The notes beneath the pieces were generated by a model. The model did not search any database, was not told where the DNA came from, and worked only from the letters and a program-made list of their open reading frames with translations. From Peristeroidobacter agariperforans (GTDB taxonomy: Bacteria > Pseudomonadota > Gammaproteobacteria > Steroidobacterales > Steroidobacteraceae): a stretch of 56,330 nt of DNA. The stretch covers positions 1 through 56,330 of the forward strand of contig NZ_RYFW01000010.1 of NCBI RefSeq assembly GCF_004138335.1. The letters run 5' to 3'. Positions 9,232 to 18,879 of the stretch are shown here, piece by piece (within the stretch, counting starts at the first letter, position 1; every line of letters starts with the position of its first letter). A program made the translations under genes and the position numbers.

Positions 9232-10581
9232 TCATTCAGCGGCCTCGCAGTCCACCGCGGAGGAGCAGGACCGGGAGTGGAGCGCCGCTGCTGCCAGCCG
9301 CAAACCCAGCTTTCTGCCCTCGCGAATCGCGTAGTTCGTGCCTCGGTCCTCCGGATAGATCTGCGCCATGGAGCAAATGTGAAGTCCAGGAAACGGCGTG
9401 TCCACAGACGGTACAACCTTGCTGTAGTTCCGGCCGACAACCGGTTGCGACCACCGCGCACGCCATAGATGGTGGGCTTGAATCCATTCGCGTCTCAGCT
9501 CAGGAAACATTGCTTGCATGAACGGCAGGGCATAGGCAAGCACTTCCTCCGCGGTCATCGAAAATAGACGATCCGTGTGCGGCAAGTACTTGGACAGGTA
9601 CACGATATGCCTGCCGCCGTACGTCTCGGGCCGTTGAAAGTTCGTGTGTTCGATTATTCCGACAAAGGGGAAGCTCGGGTCGTTCACGTTCAGCCAATAG
9701 GTGCTCGATAATGGCCGGTCCAGTTCCAGAACCAGACACACGTTTCCGATGTACTGAATAACCTCGAGGCTACGTACATACTGATCATCCGCCCAACCTC
9801 GAATCATGTCCGCTATCAGCGGCAACGCCGTCGTCACCACGACACAATCAGAACGCACTTCGCCGCCTGACGCCGTGACTCTCCAGCCGCTGCCAACTGG
9901 CTCGATGCTCGAGACACGCGAGCCGAGGACAATCTTGCCGCCCTGCCGCCTGATATGCGTCGCGAGCGCTTCGGCCAGACAGACGAACCCTCCCCTAAAA
10001 TACGCCAGCCGCTCCCCGCCGCCCTTGCCCCGACTGCCGCCCCGCAGCTTGAGCTTGTTCCAGAACCACACTGCCGAGATCTGCCCCGCATACGGACCAA
10101 ACTTTCCTTTCAGCAGCGGCTGCCATACGACACGAAATACATTCTCACCGCCGAGCTCGCGCAGCCAGTCCTCCGCCACCTTGCTTTCGATCGCCATCCA
10201 GTCCTTGATACGTCGCGCTCGTAACGCGAGAAGTCCCAGACGAATTCGATCGGTGAACGATAGCGGCGAGAACCTCAGCAAGTCCAACGGACTGGAAAGC
10301 TTAAAGAACTTATTCGCATAGTAAACCCCGGTATTGGTCGGATTGATCTCGACATGATCACTCATGCCCAGTTCATCGATCAGACGCATCACATGAACGT
10401 CGTTGGTGAACCAGTGGTGATAGAAGCGATCCAGTTTTTCCCCACCCACCTCGAACGCTGCCGCCAGTCCACCCACTTCCCGTTCGGCTTCCACTACTAC
10501 GACGTCTACTCCGCTTCTGGCCAGCTCGTAAGCCACCGAGAGACCTGAGAAGCCACCGCCCACGACAGTTACCTGTGTCAT
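9232..10581 (-). CDS. FAD-dependent amine-oxidase/protoporphyrinogen-oxidase-like protein
   Basis: 449 residues. The dinucleotide motif VTVVGGGFSGLSVAYELA is at residues 4-21, followed by VVVVEAEREVGGLAA. This is the start typical of the HemY, phytoene desaturase and UDP-galactopyranose mutase-like group. A C-terminal FAD motif (PGLHICSMAQIYPEDRGTNYA) closes the fold. Members of this subgroup are often placed with glycosyltransferases and flippases in polysaccharide loci, as here, but the substrate is unknown. The start overlaps the stop of a decayed frame upstream by ATGA. It is convergent with the epimerase. Confidence 0.75.
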   Translation of the reverse strand: MTQVTVVGGGFSGLSVAYELARSGVDVVVVEAEREVGGLAAAFEVGGEKLDRFYHHWFTNDVHVMRLIDELGMSDHVEINPTNTGVYYANKFFKLSSPLDLLRFSPLSFTDRIRLGLLALRARRIKDWMAIESKVAEDWLRELGGENVFRVVWQPLLKGKFGPYAGQISAVWFWNKLKLRGGSRGKGGGERLAYFRGGFVCLAEALATHIRRQGGKIVLGSRVSSIEPVGSGWRVTASGGEVRSDCVVVTTALPLIADMIRGWADDQYVRSLEVIQYIGNVCLVLELDRPLSSTYWLNVNDPSFPFVGIIEHTNFQRPETYGGRHIVYLSKYLPHTDRLFSMTAEEVLAYALPFMQAMFPELRREWIQAHHLWRARWSQPVVGRNYSKVVPSVDTPFPGLHICSMAQIYPEDRGTNYAIREGRKLGLRLAAAALHSRSCSSAVDCEAAE

Positions 10582-10584
10582 GCC

Positions 10585-10949
10585 GACATCGTCCTCCGTC
10601 TCGACTCTGCACCGCCGCGTACGAGAATCGGCCCGACCAGCAGATGCACACCACCGGCTACAGTCAGTCCAGCCAGGCCCGGCTCATCCAGGCTGAAGAG
10701 CGCTGCGCGAGCCCAGTATTCGAGGGATGACTAGCAGATCCAGCAGTCGCTCCGCACGTACCGTTGCTACCACAATACCCTTAGGTGCGCCGAGCCTGTC
10801 GCTAACTGCAAAAGAGCGCATCGCATCGAGGGGCGTGAACGGCCAACATTGTTCGCTGCCATCACGTGCATCTCCTCCGCCATCCGTGAAATCATCGCAA
10901 ATCCGGCCACTCGAATTGAGTTCGGTTGCTCCGAATTATTGTCTGTCAT
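10585..10949 (-). pseudogene. Relic of a second AglD2/LPG-synthase-type flippase
   Basis: On the minus strand, pieces in at least two frames resemble the flippase encoded at 2316-3302. AANNVGRSR corresponds to its AANNILPFR. RSFAVSDRLGAPKGIVVATV followed by RAERLLDLLV corresponds to its IAFNAKLGTTSGVVFATVFVERLLDLLV. A downstream frame, LAGLTVAGGVHLLVGPILV, ends in a TGA overlapping the ATG of the FAD gene at 10581. The frames cannot be joined without frameshifts. The overlap suggests that an intact flippase was once coupled to the FAD gene. The stretch from about 10950 to 11083 shows no feature. Confidence 0.55.
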
Positions 10950-11083
10950 TTAGTAGGGCATTGAAGATCCTGTCGTTGTAACAAAGGCCTCGAAGCAACA
11001 GTCTTCGCGTCCGACGCTGGATTGTTGGCATCGGCCTCAGCCGGGGATCCGGTTACGCACCTGACTGCGTGGATCAGCTCCGA

Positions 11084-11926
11084 CTAGAGCGGATCTTGTT
11101 CCCGCCCCGCTTCTTCCTGTTTTGGGCTGATTCGTGCTGGCACGGCTCGATGCAACGGGTGCAAGTAAGTACTGAGGGTATGCCCGCCATCGACCAGTAG
11201 ATCGAGCCCGGTCACCAAGTCCGACGCCGCCGAGGCCAGGAAAAGAACCGCTCCATACATAGCACTATATGGAATGAGGCTCCCCATAGGAGTGACCTCG
11301 CGCATGCGCGCGCGCCATTCCGGATCAACGGGATTGCCATGGGTGAGCATCCAACCCGGGCTAATACAATTGACATTTATATTGTAGGAACCCCATTCGA
11401 CAGCAAGTGTCCTCGTGAGATGAATTACCGCCGCTTTCGACGCGTTGTAGGCGCAGTTACCAGCGGCGATGCGGCCGTACATCGATGCGATGTTAATGAT
11501 CTTACCGCCGCAGGGTTCCTGGCCCATCATCTGTTTGGCTTGGGCTTGAGCGCACCAGAACACTCCCGCCAGGTTGATGTCGATCATCTGATCCCAGTGT
11601 ACTGAATCCATTTCCAGCGCGCTCTGCGCGATACCTCCTCCGGCGTTGTTCACTGCGATGTCCAGGCGCCCAAAGCGGCGAGCGACTTCGGCCTGCATCT
11701 CGTGTATCTGGCGAGGGTCCGCAACGTCGCATTTGATGAAGAAAGAATCCACGCCCATTTGCCTCAGAGATTCGCAGGTGCGCTCCCCTCGCTCGGCATT
11801 TCGGCCGGCCAGCGCGACGTCGACACCTGAGCTGGCTAACGCGACGGCGCAAGCACGACCGACCCCGATCGCACCACCTGTGACCAAGGCCTTCCTCCCG
11901 CTAACATCAAAAAGGTCTCGATACAT
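11084..11926 (-). CDS. Classical short-chain dehydrogenase/reductase
   Basis: 280 residues from the ATG at 11926 (MYRDLFDVSGRKALVTGG). An upstream frame adds 65 residues that do not look like SDR sequence. The cofactor motif is TGGAIGVGRA, and NNAGGG is present. The catalytic Ser lies in INIASMYG and the catalytic Tyr/Lys in AYNASK. ISPGWM and LLVDGGH complete the fold. NAD(P) preference is not certain. A C-terminal extension after VDGGH is longer than usual. It is in the same direction as the E1 and NRPS genes, about 360 bases downstream of the E1 beta gene. It may reduce or oxidise an intermediate of that pathway. Confidence 0.8.
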   Translation of the reverse strand: MYRDLFDVSGRKALVTGGAIGVGRACAVALASSGVDVALAGRNAERGERTCESLRQMGVDSFFIKCDVADPRQIHEMQAEVARRFGRLDIAVNNAGGGIAQSALEMDSVHWDQMIDINLAGVFWCAQAQAKQMMGQEPCGGKIINIASMYGRIAAGNCAYNASKAAVIHLTRTLAVEWGSYNINVNCISPGWMLTHGNPVDPEWRARMREVTPMGSLIPYSAMYGAVLFLASAASDLVTGLDLLVDGGHTLSTYLHPLHRAVPARISPKQEEAGREQDPL

Positions 11927-12283
11927 AGATTGCCTCGAGTTGATCTGCCCCAGTTGCCGACGCGTGGACGATGCTGAGTCGTGTGGAACGGTAGAGCTGG
12001 TGATGGCCACTACATACTGTAGCAGGCGCTTCTCATCAATCGGCGGTTGAACGAGACGTCCTGATGGGGACATACAGCGCGTTGCGAGCCGCAGCAGGCC
12101 AAGCGACCGAGGCGGCACCACGCCGCAACGTGCGGTAGGTGACAGTCACCGGAAGGTTTTATTCCGAGCGATGCGAGTGACGCGATTACTGCTCCCACGA
12201 CTTGAACCCGCAGATACGTAAGCAGCGCCGTCGTGGCTCCGGCGCAATCACGCCCGACGCAAGACTGCTCAGATTCATTTGCT
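11927..12283 (-). other. Gap between E1 beta and SDR; no gene recognised
   Basis: The 357 bases contain open frames but none with family features, and no lipoyl or E2 domain could be found. A perfect inverted repeat, GGTGAC-A-GTCACC, lies at 12138-12150 and could be a protein-binding site. A GGTTCAAGTC string near 12208 mimics a tRNA T-loop but lacks a pairing stem. Confidence 0.4.
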
Positions 12284-13315
12284 TCAACGAAGCGCGGCGG
12301 GAAGGGGGGCTGGGGCGCACGCAGCCGTGGGGTTTCGACGTGAGTAGTTGCAAGTCGCTCGCACGGCTGCAGCAATACCCTCCGCAGTGGGATACATAAC
12401 TCCTTCGAGTTGCGGACTAAAGGGCACTGGCACATCCGGCGCCGTCAGTCGTTGTACGGGCGCTCTCAGGTATGCGAACGCCTCCTCTGAGACCAGAGCG
12501 GCGATCTCCGATGCCACGCTGCACATCCCAGGAGCGGGATCGACCACCACCAGACGACCGGTCTTCCGGACGGACTGGACAATGGCGCCCCGGTCCAGTG
12601 GCACAAGCGTGCGTGGATCGATGACCTCGACGGAGATACTTTCATGCTCAAGCACCCTGGCCGCTTGCAGGCTGCGATCAACGCAGCCCGCGATCGCAAC
12701 GACAGTAACATCCGATCCTACGCGCTTAGTATCGGCCGCACCGAACGGAACCTGGTACTCGTGGTCCGGCACTTCGCCGCTCACCTCTCCCAGCGCTGCA
12801 TCTTCGAAACAGAGCACTGGGTTGTTGTCGTCGATGGCGGTTTTGAGTAAACCCTTGATGTCATACGGCGTCGTGGGCACAATTATCTTCAACCCCGGAA
12901 TCTGCGCAAATATCCCCCAAGGCCGGTCCGAGTGATGTGCGGCGAGTCCCGCACCATAGGCCACGGACGATCGCACAACGATCGGCACGCTCGCCTGCCC
13001 GCCGAACATGTAACGGCTCTTCGCCGCCTGGTTCACGATCTGATCCATCGCTGAGTAGAGAAATGTGGAGAAAGCGGCCTCTATGACGGGACGCATGCCG
13101 GTCAGGGCGGCGCCGATGCCGGCACCGATGAAACCGGCTTCGCTGATGGGCGTGTCCCGGATTCTCTCCGGACCGAACTCCTGCAGCACATCGGAATAGT
13201 AGAACCCCTGCACATCCTCGCCCATCACGAAAACGTGAGGATCTCTGCGCATGGCAGCGACGATCGCGCTCTTCGCCGCTTCCAGGTAAGTTATCTGAGG
13301 CATTCTCGAAGTCAC
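12284..13315 (-). CDS. 2-oxoacid (pyruvate/acetoin) dehydrogenase E1 beta subunit, copy 1
   Basis: 343 residues. It is the pyrimidine-binding plus transketolase C-terminal half of a ThDP-dependent E1. Landmarks are VMGEDVQGFYY near residue 30, DTPISEAGFIGAGIGAA, HHSDRPWGIFAQIPGLK, and EVIDPRTLVPLD followed by GRLVVVDPAPGMCS. With E1 alpha it forms an alpha2beta2 enzyme that decarboxylates a 2-oxoacid, or cleaves an acyloin, to a hydroxyalkyl-ThDP carbanion. The C-terminal tail after RATCNY is about 20 residues longer than typical and rich in Ala/Pro. The gap to the E1 alpha gene is 12 bases. No E2 or E3 gene is adjacent. Confidence 0.85.
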   Translation of the reverse strand: MTSRMPQITYLEAAKSAIVAAMRRDPHVFVMGEDVQGFYYSDVLQEFGPERIRDTPISEAGFIGAGIGAALTGMRPVIEAAFSTFLYSAMDQIVNQAAKSRYMFGGQASVPIVVRSSVAYGAGLAAHHSDRPWGIFAQIPGLKIIVPTTPYDIKGLLKTAIDDNNPVLCFEDAALGEVSGEVPDHEYQVPFGAADTKRVGSDVTVVAIAGCVDRSLQAARVLEHESISVEVIDPRTLVPLDRGAIVQSVRKTGRLVVVDPAPGMCSVASEIAALVSEEAFAYLRAPVQRLTAPDVPVPFSPQLEGVMYPTAEGIAAAVRATCNYSRRNPTAACAPAPLPAALR

Positions 13316-13327
13316 TCCTTTGCGCTG

Positions 13328-14326
13328 CTAGCAATACAAATATTCCATGAGCGCATCCGGCTCCGGCACCGCACTGCTGTCGGCGAAGACTACGGCGCCC
13401 TCAACCTCCGCCTCAACGGCCGCCCTCATTTGTTCGACTTCCGCTCGCGATAACAGCGCCCGGCCTATCAAATCATTCACAAACAGCTCGATGGGGTCCC
13501 GCTTTCGCCATGCTGCGACTTCAGCTTCGCTCCGATAGCGTGGCGCCTGAAATTCCTCGCCGAACTCCTGGTGTTCGCAGTATCGATAAGTCTTGGCCTC
13601 TATCAACGTGGGCCCCTCACCGCTACGTGCGCGAGCGACGGCTGCGGCGACACAGTCATACACGGCGAGTACATCTTGCCCATCGGCAACGACCCCTGGA
13701 ATATTGTATGCACAAGCTCGCTTTGCGATGTCGATGACAGAGGTGGTCCTGGTTTGCGGCGTGAACAGCGCGTATCCGTTGTTCTCACAGAGAAAGATTA
13801 CCGGCAATCCCCAGATGGCGGCGAGGTTCAACGATTCATGGAATGGTCCGCAGTTCGCTGCCCCGTCGCCGAAGAAACAAAGGCAGACCTGATCCGTGCC
13901 TCGCAGCCGCGAGCTCAATCCGGCACCCACGGCAACCGGCATCAGCGAGCCCACGATGCCTGACTCCCCGAGACTTCCTGCGGAGAACGCGGCCAAATGC
14001 ATCGATCCGCCTCGTCCGTGACATAGGCCGGTTTGTTTACCAAAGAGCTCGGCCATCAGCGGCGCCAGCGCCACACCCTTTCCTATAGGGTGGCCGTGCG
14101 AGCGATGATTCCCGGTCATGTAGTCGTCATCGCGCACTGCCATGCAGGCACCAACAATCTCAGCTTCCTGACCCACAGAATTGTGCATGGCCCCGACCAG
14201 CCGCGATCGCAGCGAAGCAGCACGCTCCTCGAACAGGCGGATACGCAGCATCCGCCGCAGCATCTCTCGATGCTGATCCACGTTGAGATCTCGCGACGCC
14301 CGCTTTGAATCTGTGATCCTTGTCAT
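13328..14326 (-). CDS. 2-oxoacid (pyruvate/acetoin) dehydrogenase E1 alpha subunit, copy 1
   Basis: 332 residues. It carries the diphosphate-binding half of E1: GDGAANCGPFHESLN (GDG plus the downstream Asn of the ThDP motif), LCENNGYALFTPQ and HRSHGHPIGKG. GLCHGRGGSMH is typical of the acetoin/pyruvate E1 alpha group. It starts within the stop codon of the NRPS gene (ATGA), so its translation is coupled to the NRPS. This makes a role in tailoring or releasing the peptide, or in supplying a building block, more likely than central metabolism. Confidence 0.87.
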   Translation of the reverse strand: MTRITDSKRASRDLNVDQHREMLRRMLRIRLFEERAASLRSRLVGAMHNSVGQEAEIVGACMAVRDDDYMTGNHRSHGHPIGKGVALAPLMAELFGKQTGLCHGRGGSMHLAAFSAGSLGESGIVGSLMPVAVGAGLSSRLRGTDQVCLCFFGDGAANCGPFHESLNLAAIWGLPVIFLCENNGYALFTPQTRTTSVIDIAKRACAYNIPGVVADGQDVLAVYDCVAAAVARARSGEGPTLIEAKTYRYCEHQEFGEEFQAPRYRSEAEVAAWRKRDPIELFVNDLIGRALLSRAEVEQMRAAVEAEVEGAVVFADSSAVPEPDALMEYLYC

Positions 14327-17300
14327 CGCGCAATTCTCACCGGCTTGTTGGTGGCCTGTTGAAAATCCGTATCCCTGCGCCTCATGCTGTCGATGCAGGC
14401 GGCGATCATTTGACCATCCAGTACCGGCGCAACGATGCCAGCGGGCTCCAGCAAACGATAGGTCTCATCGCAGTCGAAAACGATCTTCTCGTCTCGCGTG
14501 TCGTACTGATGACGATCGAAAGCTTCCCGGCTCATGGAAAACGCAAACTCGATCAGCGGTACCGCAGGAAGGGACCAGCCGCTCTGGTGCAGCTTCTTCA
14601 TTTCTCCGATCCACTCGAAGTAAGGCTTCAGCTCCAACGAAGTGCCGAGCTGCGAATTGCAGCGCTCGAAGAGACCTTCGTAATGTCCGTGAGGAGAGGA
14701 GACGTGGAAGATACCGCCACCGTTCCGGTACTTGTTCGCCAGGTACACGATGGCACTTGCCACATAGTCGACCGGCGTCGGCGCAGCGCCGCTCAGGTAG
14801 CCTTGGATGCCGTATCCCGAAAGTAGACTGCTCTTGATGACACGATAGACGTTCTGTAGTTCATCGTAGCGCCCGCCCTGCGCATCTGCCCAGACCAACC
14901 CGATCCGGAAAACGTTGCACGGAATACCGCGGTCCTGCGCTTTCAAGAGGATTTTTTCTCCCACCCACTTGCTGGCGGCATAGCCACAAGACACGGGATG
15001 GCGTTCCCCATCGATGGAGCTGCGCTCGTTGATCACCCGAGCGGCTTCGCTCGTCAGCGGACTGAAGACGCTAAAGGTCGACACATAGTTGACGAGCTTG
15101 GTTCTTTCCGTCACTGCCAGCTTTAGCAACTCACTGACTCCGCCGACGTTCGCCGCCTTTGCCATCGCATAGGACTCCAGATGGTTCATGCTGGTGGCGC
15201 AGTGATAGATGCTGTCGATCGAACGCGCGAGCCGCGAGTACCACTCATCGTCCAGTCCCAGCCTCGGCAGTCGCAGATCTCCGAGAACGGCGGTGATGCG
15301 CTGTTCATATTCGTCGCGCCACAGGTCCCATATCTGGAGCGTCTTCTTGATTCGAGCCATACCCAGATACTCGGACGTTGCCCGCACCAGGCAGTAGACG
15401 CCGGCTCGCTCCTCTTGCAGCAGCCGCGCGAGCAGGAATCGCCCAACGAATCCCGTGGCGCCTGTCAGCAGGACTTTTTGCCTCCGCCCACCCCCCTCGA
15501 CCGCTCCCGCGCCCCGCACGCTCCGCACGAGTATCGCCTCACTTTCCAGATCTACCAACTCTTCGTCTGGAACCGAGCCGCCACGGATCCGTGCTGCGAG
15601 CTCTCGGATGGTCGGATACATGTAGATGTCGACAACACGTAGCGCGCAGCCGAGCATCTCGTTCGTTCGGGACAGCGCCTTGATCGCGAGCATCGAATGA
15701 CCGCCCGTTTCGAAAAAGTTGTCCTGGCGTCCGACTTGCTGCAGTCCCAGTAGCTCCTGCCAGATCTGCGCTAACCGCTGTTCGATCTCGCCCTGCGGCG
15801 GCTCGTATGGGCGAGCGCCCTCGCCCGCAAAATCCGGAGCAGGCAAGGCCCGCGTGTCGAGCTTGCCATTCAAGGTCATCGGCAATCGTTCCAAGCAGAC
15901 GAATGCACCGGGGAGCATGTAGTCGGGCAGTCCGGCGCGCAAATGAGTTCGCAACTCATCACTGCGCAACTGCATATTGCTTTCCGGCACAACGTAGGCG
16001 ATCAGTCGCTTCTCACCGCGCGAATCTTCTTGAGCTATCACGACGGCTTCCTTCACCTGAGGATGGCGAGCGATCTGAGCTTCGATCTCCCCAAGCTCGA
16101 TCCGAAACCCACGAATCTTCACCTGATGGTCGTTCCGGCCCAGATACTCAATCTGTCCATCCTCGCGCCATCGAGCCAAGTCCCCGGTCTTGTATAGTCT
16201 CGCTATGTTCCCCGGGTAAACGGCGTGAGTCACGAATCGCTCCTGCGTCAGCTCTGGCCGATTGAGGTATCCGCGCGCCACGCCTGCGCCTCCGACGTAT
16301 ATCTCGCCGGTGACACCCAGAGGCGTCGGATTTCTGCAACGATCGAGCAGGTACAGCTGAAGATCCGGGATCTGCCGGCCAATGATGCTGCTCCTCTCCG
16401 AAAAGATTTGCCCCTCGGTCAGCGGCTGATAGGTCACGTGCACCGTTGTCTCTGTAATGCCATACATATTGACCAGCTTTGGCCGATCGGCGCCGTTGCG
16501 CTCAACCCAGCGTCGCAACGTTCGTAGCTCGAGGGCCTCGCCGCCAAAGACGACCACCCGCAGCGAGTGCTTCATCTCAACGTTCGACTCCTGCGCATCA
16601 ATTAGCTGCGTGAAGGCACTCGGTGTTTGATTGAGTACCGTGACACCTTCCCTGCACAGCAGGGAATAGAATTCATGCGGCGATCGCGCGATCAGGTACG
16701 GAACGACAACCACCCGACCACCATACAACAAGGCACCCCACAGCTCCCACACCGAGAAATCGAAAGCAAATGAGTGAAAGAGTGTCCACACATCACGATC
16801 GTTGAACGAGAACCATTGTTCGGTCGATGTGAAAAGCCGCGCCACATTGCCGTGCTCCACCATCACACCCTTGGGCCTCCCGGTGGATCCGGATGTATAG
16901 ATCACGTAAGCGAGCGCATGAGAGTCCGCTTCGCTAGTGGCCAGCGGTACGTTTTCCACCGGCCAACCGTCGAGTTGCTCGTATCCCTCGCTCATGATCA
17001 GCGTTTGGATCCCTGAAGGGCTCATCCGGTCCTGCAGGTGCTCTTCGACAAGGAGCACCGTCGGAGCCGCATCGCTGAGCACGAAGTCCAAGCGCTCCCG
17101 CGGATAATGTGGATCGAGGGGTACATAGCCACCCCCCGCTTTCAGGATCCCGAGAATGCCGACGATCATCATCAGATGACGATCCACGCAAATTGCCACT
17201 CGATGGTCACGGCCGACGCCCTTGCTTCTCAGCAGCCAAGCGAGCTGGTTGGCCTTCTCGTTGAGCTCCGCGTAGCTTAGCGATCTGTTCTCGCAAGTCG

Positions 17301-18879
17301 CAGCTATGGCAGTGGGCGACCGGAAAACCTGGGCTTCGAACCTCTCATGGATCGGTCGGGGCTGCTCGCACGCGATCGCACTTCCGTTGAACGATTCGAT
17401 GAGCCGACGTTGGTCGTCGGTGAGCAGCGTCAGCTCGCCGATCTTCGCGTGCACGTCGCCAGTCACTGCCGGCAGTACCCAGCGCAGTGACTGCAGCCAG
17501 CGGTCAGCACAGCCGCTGGAGAACAGGTCTGTGGCGTAGTTGAGCGTCAGGACGATGTCCTCGCTGCTGTCGTCGACGGACAGCAGGAGATCGAACATCG
17601 CTCCCTGTTCCATACCCAGCTCGAGGGATACCGCCACTCCAGGCAAGGTCGGATGGCGCCGTAGTTCGGACTGTATGGTCAGCATGACCTGGAACACCGG
17701 GTTTTTACCCTTGAGCCGCTGCGGATGCAGCGCCTCGACCAACTTCTCGAAGGGCACATCCTGGTTGTCGAACGCGCCAAGCGTCGTCTCCCGCGCTTGC
17801 GCCAGCAGCTGATCAATAGTCATCTCGTCGTCGAGCTGCATGCGGAGCACGATCGTATTAGCGAAGAATCCGATCAGCCCCTCCAGCTCCGGGCGCTGGC
17901 GATTCGCCACTGGCGTTCCTACCAGGACGTCCTGCTGATCGGTCAACCTGTAAAGCAGCGCCGACCATGCCGCGTGGAATACCATGAACGGGGTCAAGCC
18001 GCGGCACCTTGCGAACTCCCGCAGGTGCGCGCTCAGCTCCAGGCCCAGGGAGGTCTCGACGTTGTCGCCTCGATAGCTTTGTGACACCGCCCGCTGCCGA
18101 TCGGCAGGCAAGTCCAGGTGCAAACAAGCCCCGCGTAACCTCTCTAGCCAATAATCCAGTTGTCCCTGAAGAGCACCGCTCTGCAGCCATCGCCTGTGCC
18201 ACTGGGCATAGTCTGCATATTGGATGTGCAGCGGTGACAGTGCCGGCTGTTGCCGCTGCCGATATGCGCGATACATCTCCTGCAATTCTTCGAAGAACAC
18301 ATTCATTGACCAACCGTCGAACACGATGTGATGCACGGTGATCAGCAGCAGGAACTCATCGGCATGGATGCGCAGCAGCCGGCCCCGGATGAGGGGGCCA
18401 GTGTCCAGATCGAACACCGCTTTCGATTCCAGCTGTTTATGCAGCTCGACCTGCTCCAGGCGACGCGACGCTTCCAGCGTCGTAAGATCGATGCTCTTAA
18501 AGGAGAAAGTCCCGTGCGTGGCGATGCGCTGTTTCAAGTCGCCATCGACGACGGCATACGTAGTGCGCAGCACTTCGTGGCGGCCCACTAGTCCGTCGAG
18601 CGCTTGTTGCAAAGCCTGCTCATCGAGGCTCCCTCGCAGTCTCATCGCAATGGGAATATGGTAGGCGGCGCCGCCGCCCTCCATCTGATCCACCAGCCAC
18701 ACACGCTGTTGCGCGTCCGAAGCGGGAAGTTGAACGAATGGACCGTCCGCGACACGAGCGACCTTTAGGATCTCCTGGCTCGCGCTCTCCTCGCCGCGAC
18801 GACTCCTGTCTCGCAACAGAAGCTGCAGCAGCCTTACCTTGTCGTTGGACAATCCTTCGATACGGTCGTTGTTTCGCAT
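14323..18879 (-). CDS. Nonribosomal peptide synthetase, C-A(Thr)-PCP-reductase
   Basis: 1518 residues. The condensation domain is at about 51-480 with an intact HHIVFDG (H183-G189). The adenylation domain spans about 505-1010: YTSGSTGRPKG, NMYGITETT, YKTGDLARW, GFRIELGEIE and NGKLD. The carrier domain has GGHS with the phosphopantetheine Ser at 1062. The terminal NAD(P)H thioester reductase is at about 1135-1490, with LLTGATGFVG, VSTFSVFS and the catalytic YAASK. Reading the ten pocket positions by hand gives D-F-W-N-V-G-M-V-H-K, one conservative change from the known threonine code. There is no thioesterase, so release is reductive (aldehyde or alcohol). AAGGGA just before the ATG serves as ribosome binding site. 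By domain logic it is the last module of the line. Confidence 0.92.
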   Translation of the reverse strand: MRNNDRIEGLSNDKVRLLQLLLRDRSRRGEESASQEILKVARVADGPFVQLPASDAQQRVWLVDQMEGGGAAYHIPIAMRLRGSLDEQALQQALDGLVGRHEVLRTTYAVVDGDLKQRIATHGTFSFKSIDLTTLEASRRLEQVELHKQLESKAVFDLDTGPLIRGRLLRIHADEFLLLITVHHIVFDGWSMNVFFEELQEMYRAYRQRQQPALSPLHIQYADYAQWHRRWLQSGALQGQLDYWLERLRGACLHLDLPADRQRAVSQSYRGDNVETSLGLELSAHLREFARCRGLTPFMVFHAAWSALLYRLTDQQDVLVGTPVANRQRPELEGLIGFFANTIVLRMQLDDEMTIDQLLAQARETTLGAFDNQDVPFEKLVEALHPQRLKGKNPVFQVMLTIQSELRRHPTLPGVAVSLELGMEQGAMFDLLLSVDDSSEDIVLTLNYATDLFSSGCADRWLQSLRWVLPAVTGDVHAKIGELTLLTDDQRRLIESFNGSAIACEQPRPIHERFEAQVFRSPTAIAATCENRSLSYAELNEKANQLAWLLRSKGVGRDHRVAICVDRHLMMIVGILGILKAGGGYVPLDPHYPRERLDFVLSDAAPTVLLVEEHLQDRMSPSGIQTLIMSEGYEQLDGWPVENVPLATSEADSHALAYVIYTSGSTGRPKGVMVEHGNVARLFTSTEQWFSFNDRDVWTLFHSFAFDFSVWELWGALLYGGRVVVVPYLIARSPHEFYSLLCREGVTVLNQTPSAFTQLIDAQESNVEMKHSLRVVVFGGEALELRTLRRWVERNGADRPKLVNMYGITETTVHVTYQPLTEGQIFSERSSIIGRQIPDLQLYLLDRCRNPTPLGVTGEIYVGGAGVARGYLNRPELTQERFVTHAVYPGNIARLYKTGDLARWREDGQIEYLGRNDHQVKIRGFRIELGEIEAQIARHPQVKEAVVIAQEDSRGEKRLIAYVVPESNMQLRSDELRTHLRAGLPDYMLPGAFVCLERLPMTLNGKLDTRALPAPDFAGEGARPYEPPQGEIEQRLAQIWQELLGLQQVGRQDNFFETGGHSMLAIKALSRTNEMLGCALRVVDIYMYPTIRELAARIRGGSVPDEELVDLESEAILVRSVRGAGAVEGGGRRQKVLLTGATGFVGRFLLARLLQEERAGVYCLVRATSEYLGMARIKKTLQIWDLWRDEYEQRITAVLGDLRLPRLGLDDEWYSRLARSIDSIYHCATSMNHLESYAMAKAANVGGVSELLKLAVTERTKLVNYVSTFSVFSPLTSEAARVINERSSIDGERHPVSCGYAASKWVGEKILLKAQDRGIPCNVFRIGLVWADAQGGRYDELQNVYRVIKSSLLSGYGIQGYLSGAAPTPVDYVASAIVYLANKYRNGGGIFHVSSPHGHYEGLFERCNSQLGTSLELKPYFEWIGEMKKLHQSGWSLPAVPLIEFAFSMSREAFDRHQYDTRDEKIVFDCDETYRLLEPAGIVAPVLDGQMIAACIDSMRRRDTDFQQATNKPVRIAR

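Noticed and set aside
12180-12225. tRNA-like T-loop string GGTTCAAGTC
   Set aside because: Flanking bases do not form the T stem and no anticodon or acceptor arms can be drawn.
12010-12435. 141-aa minus-strand ORF in the E1 beta to SDR gap
   Set aside because: It runs into E1 beta in the wrong frame and shows no domain; kept only as a gap description.
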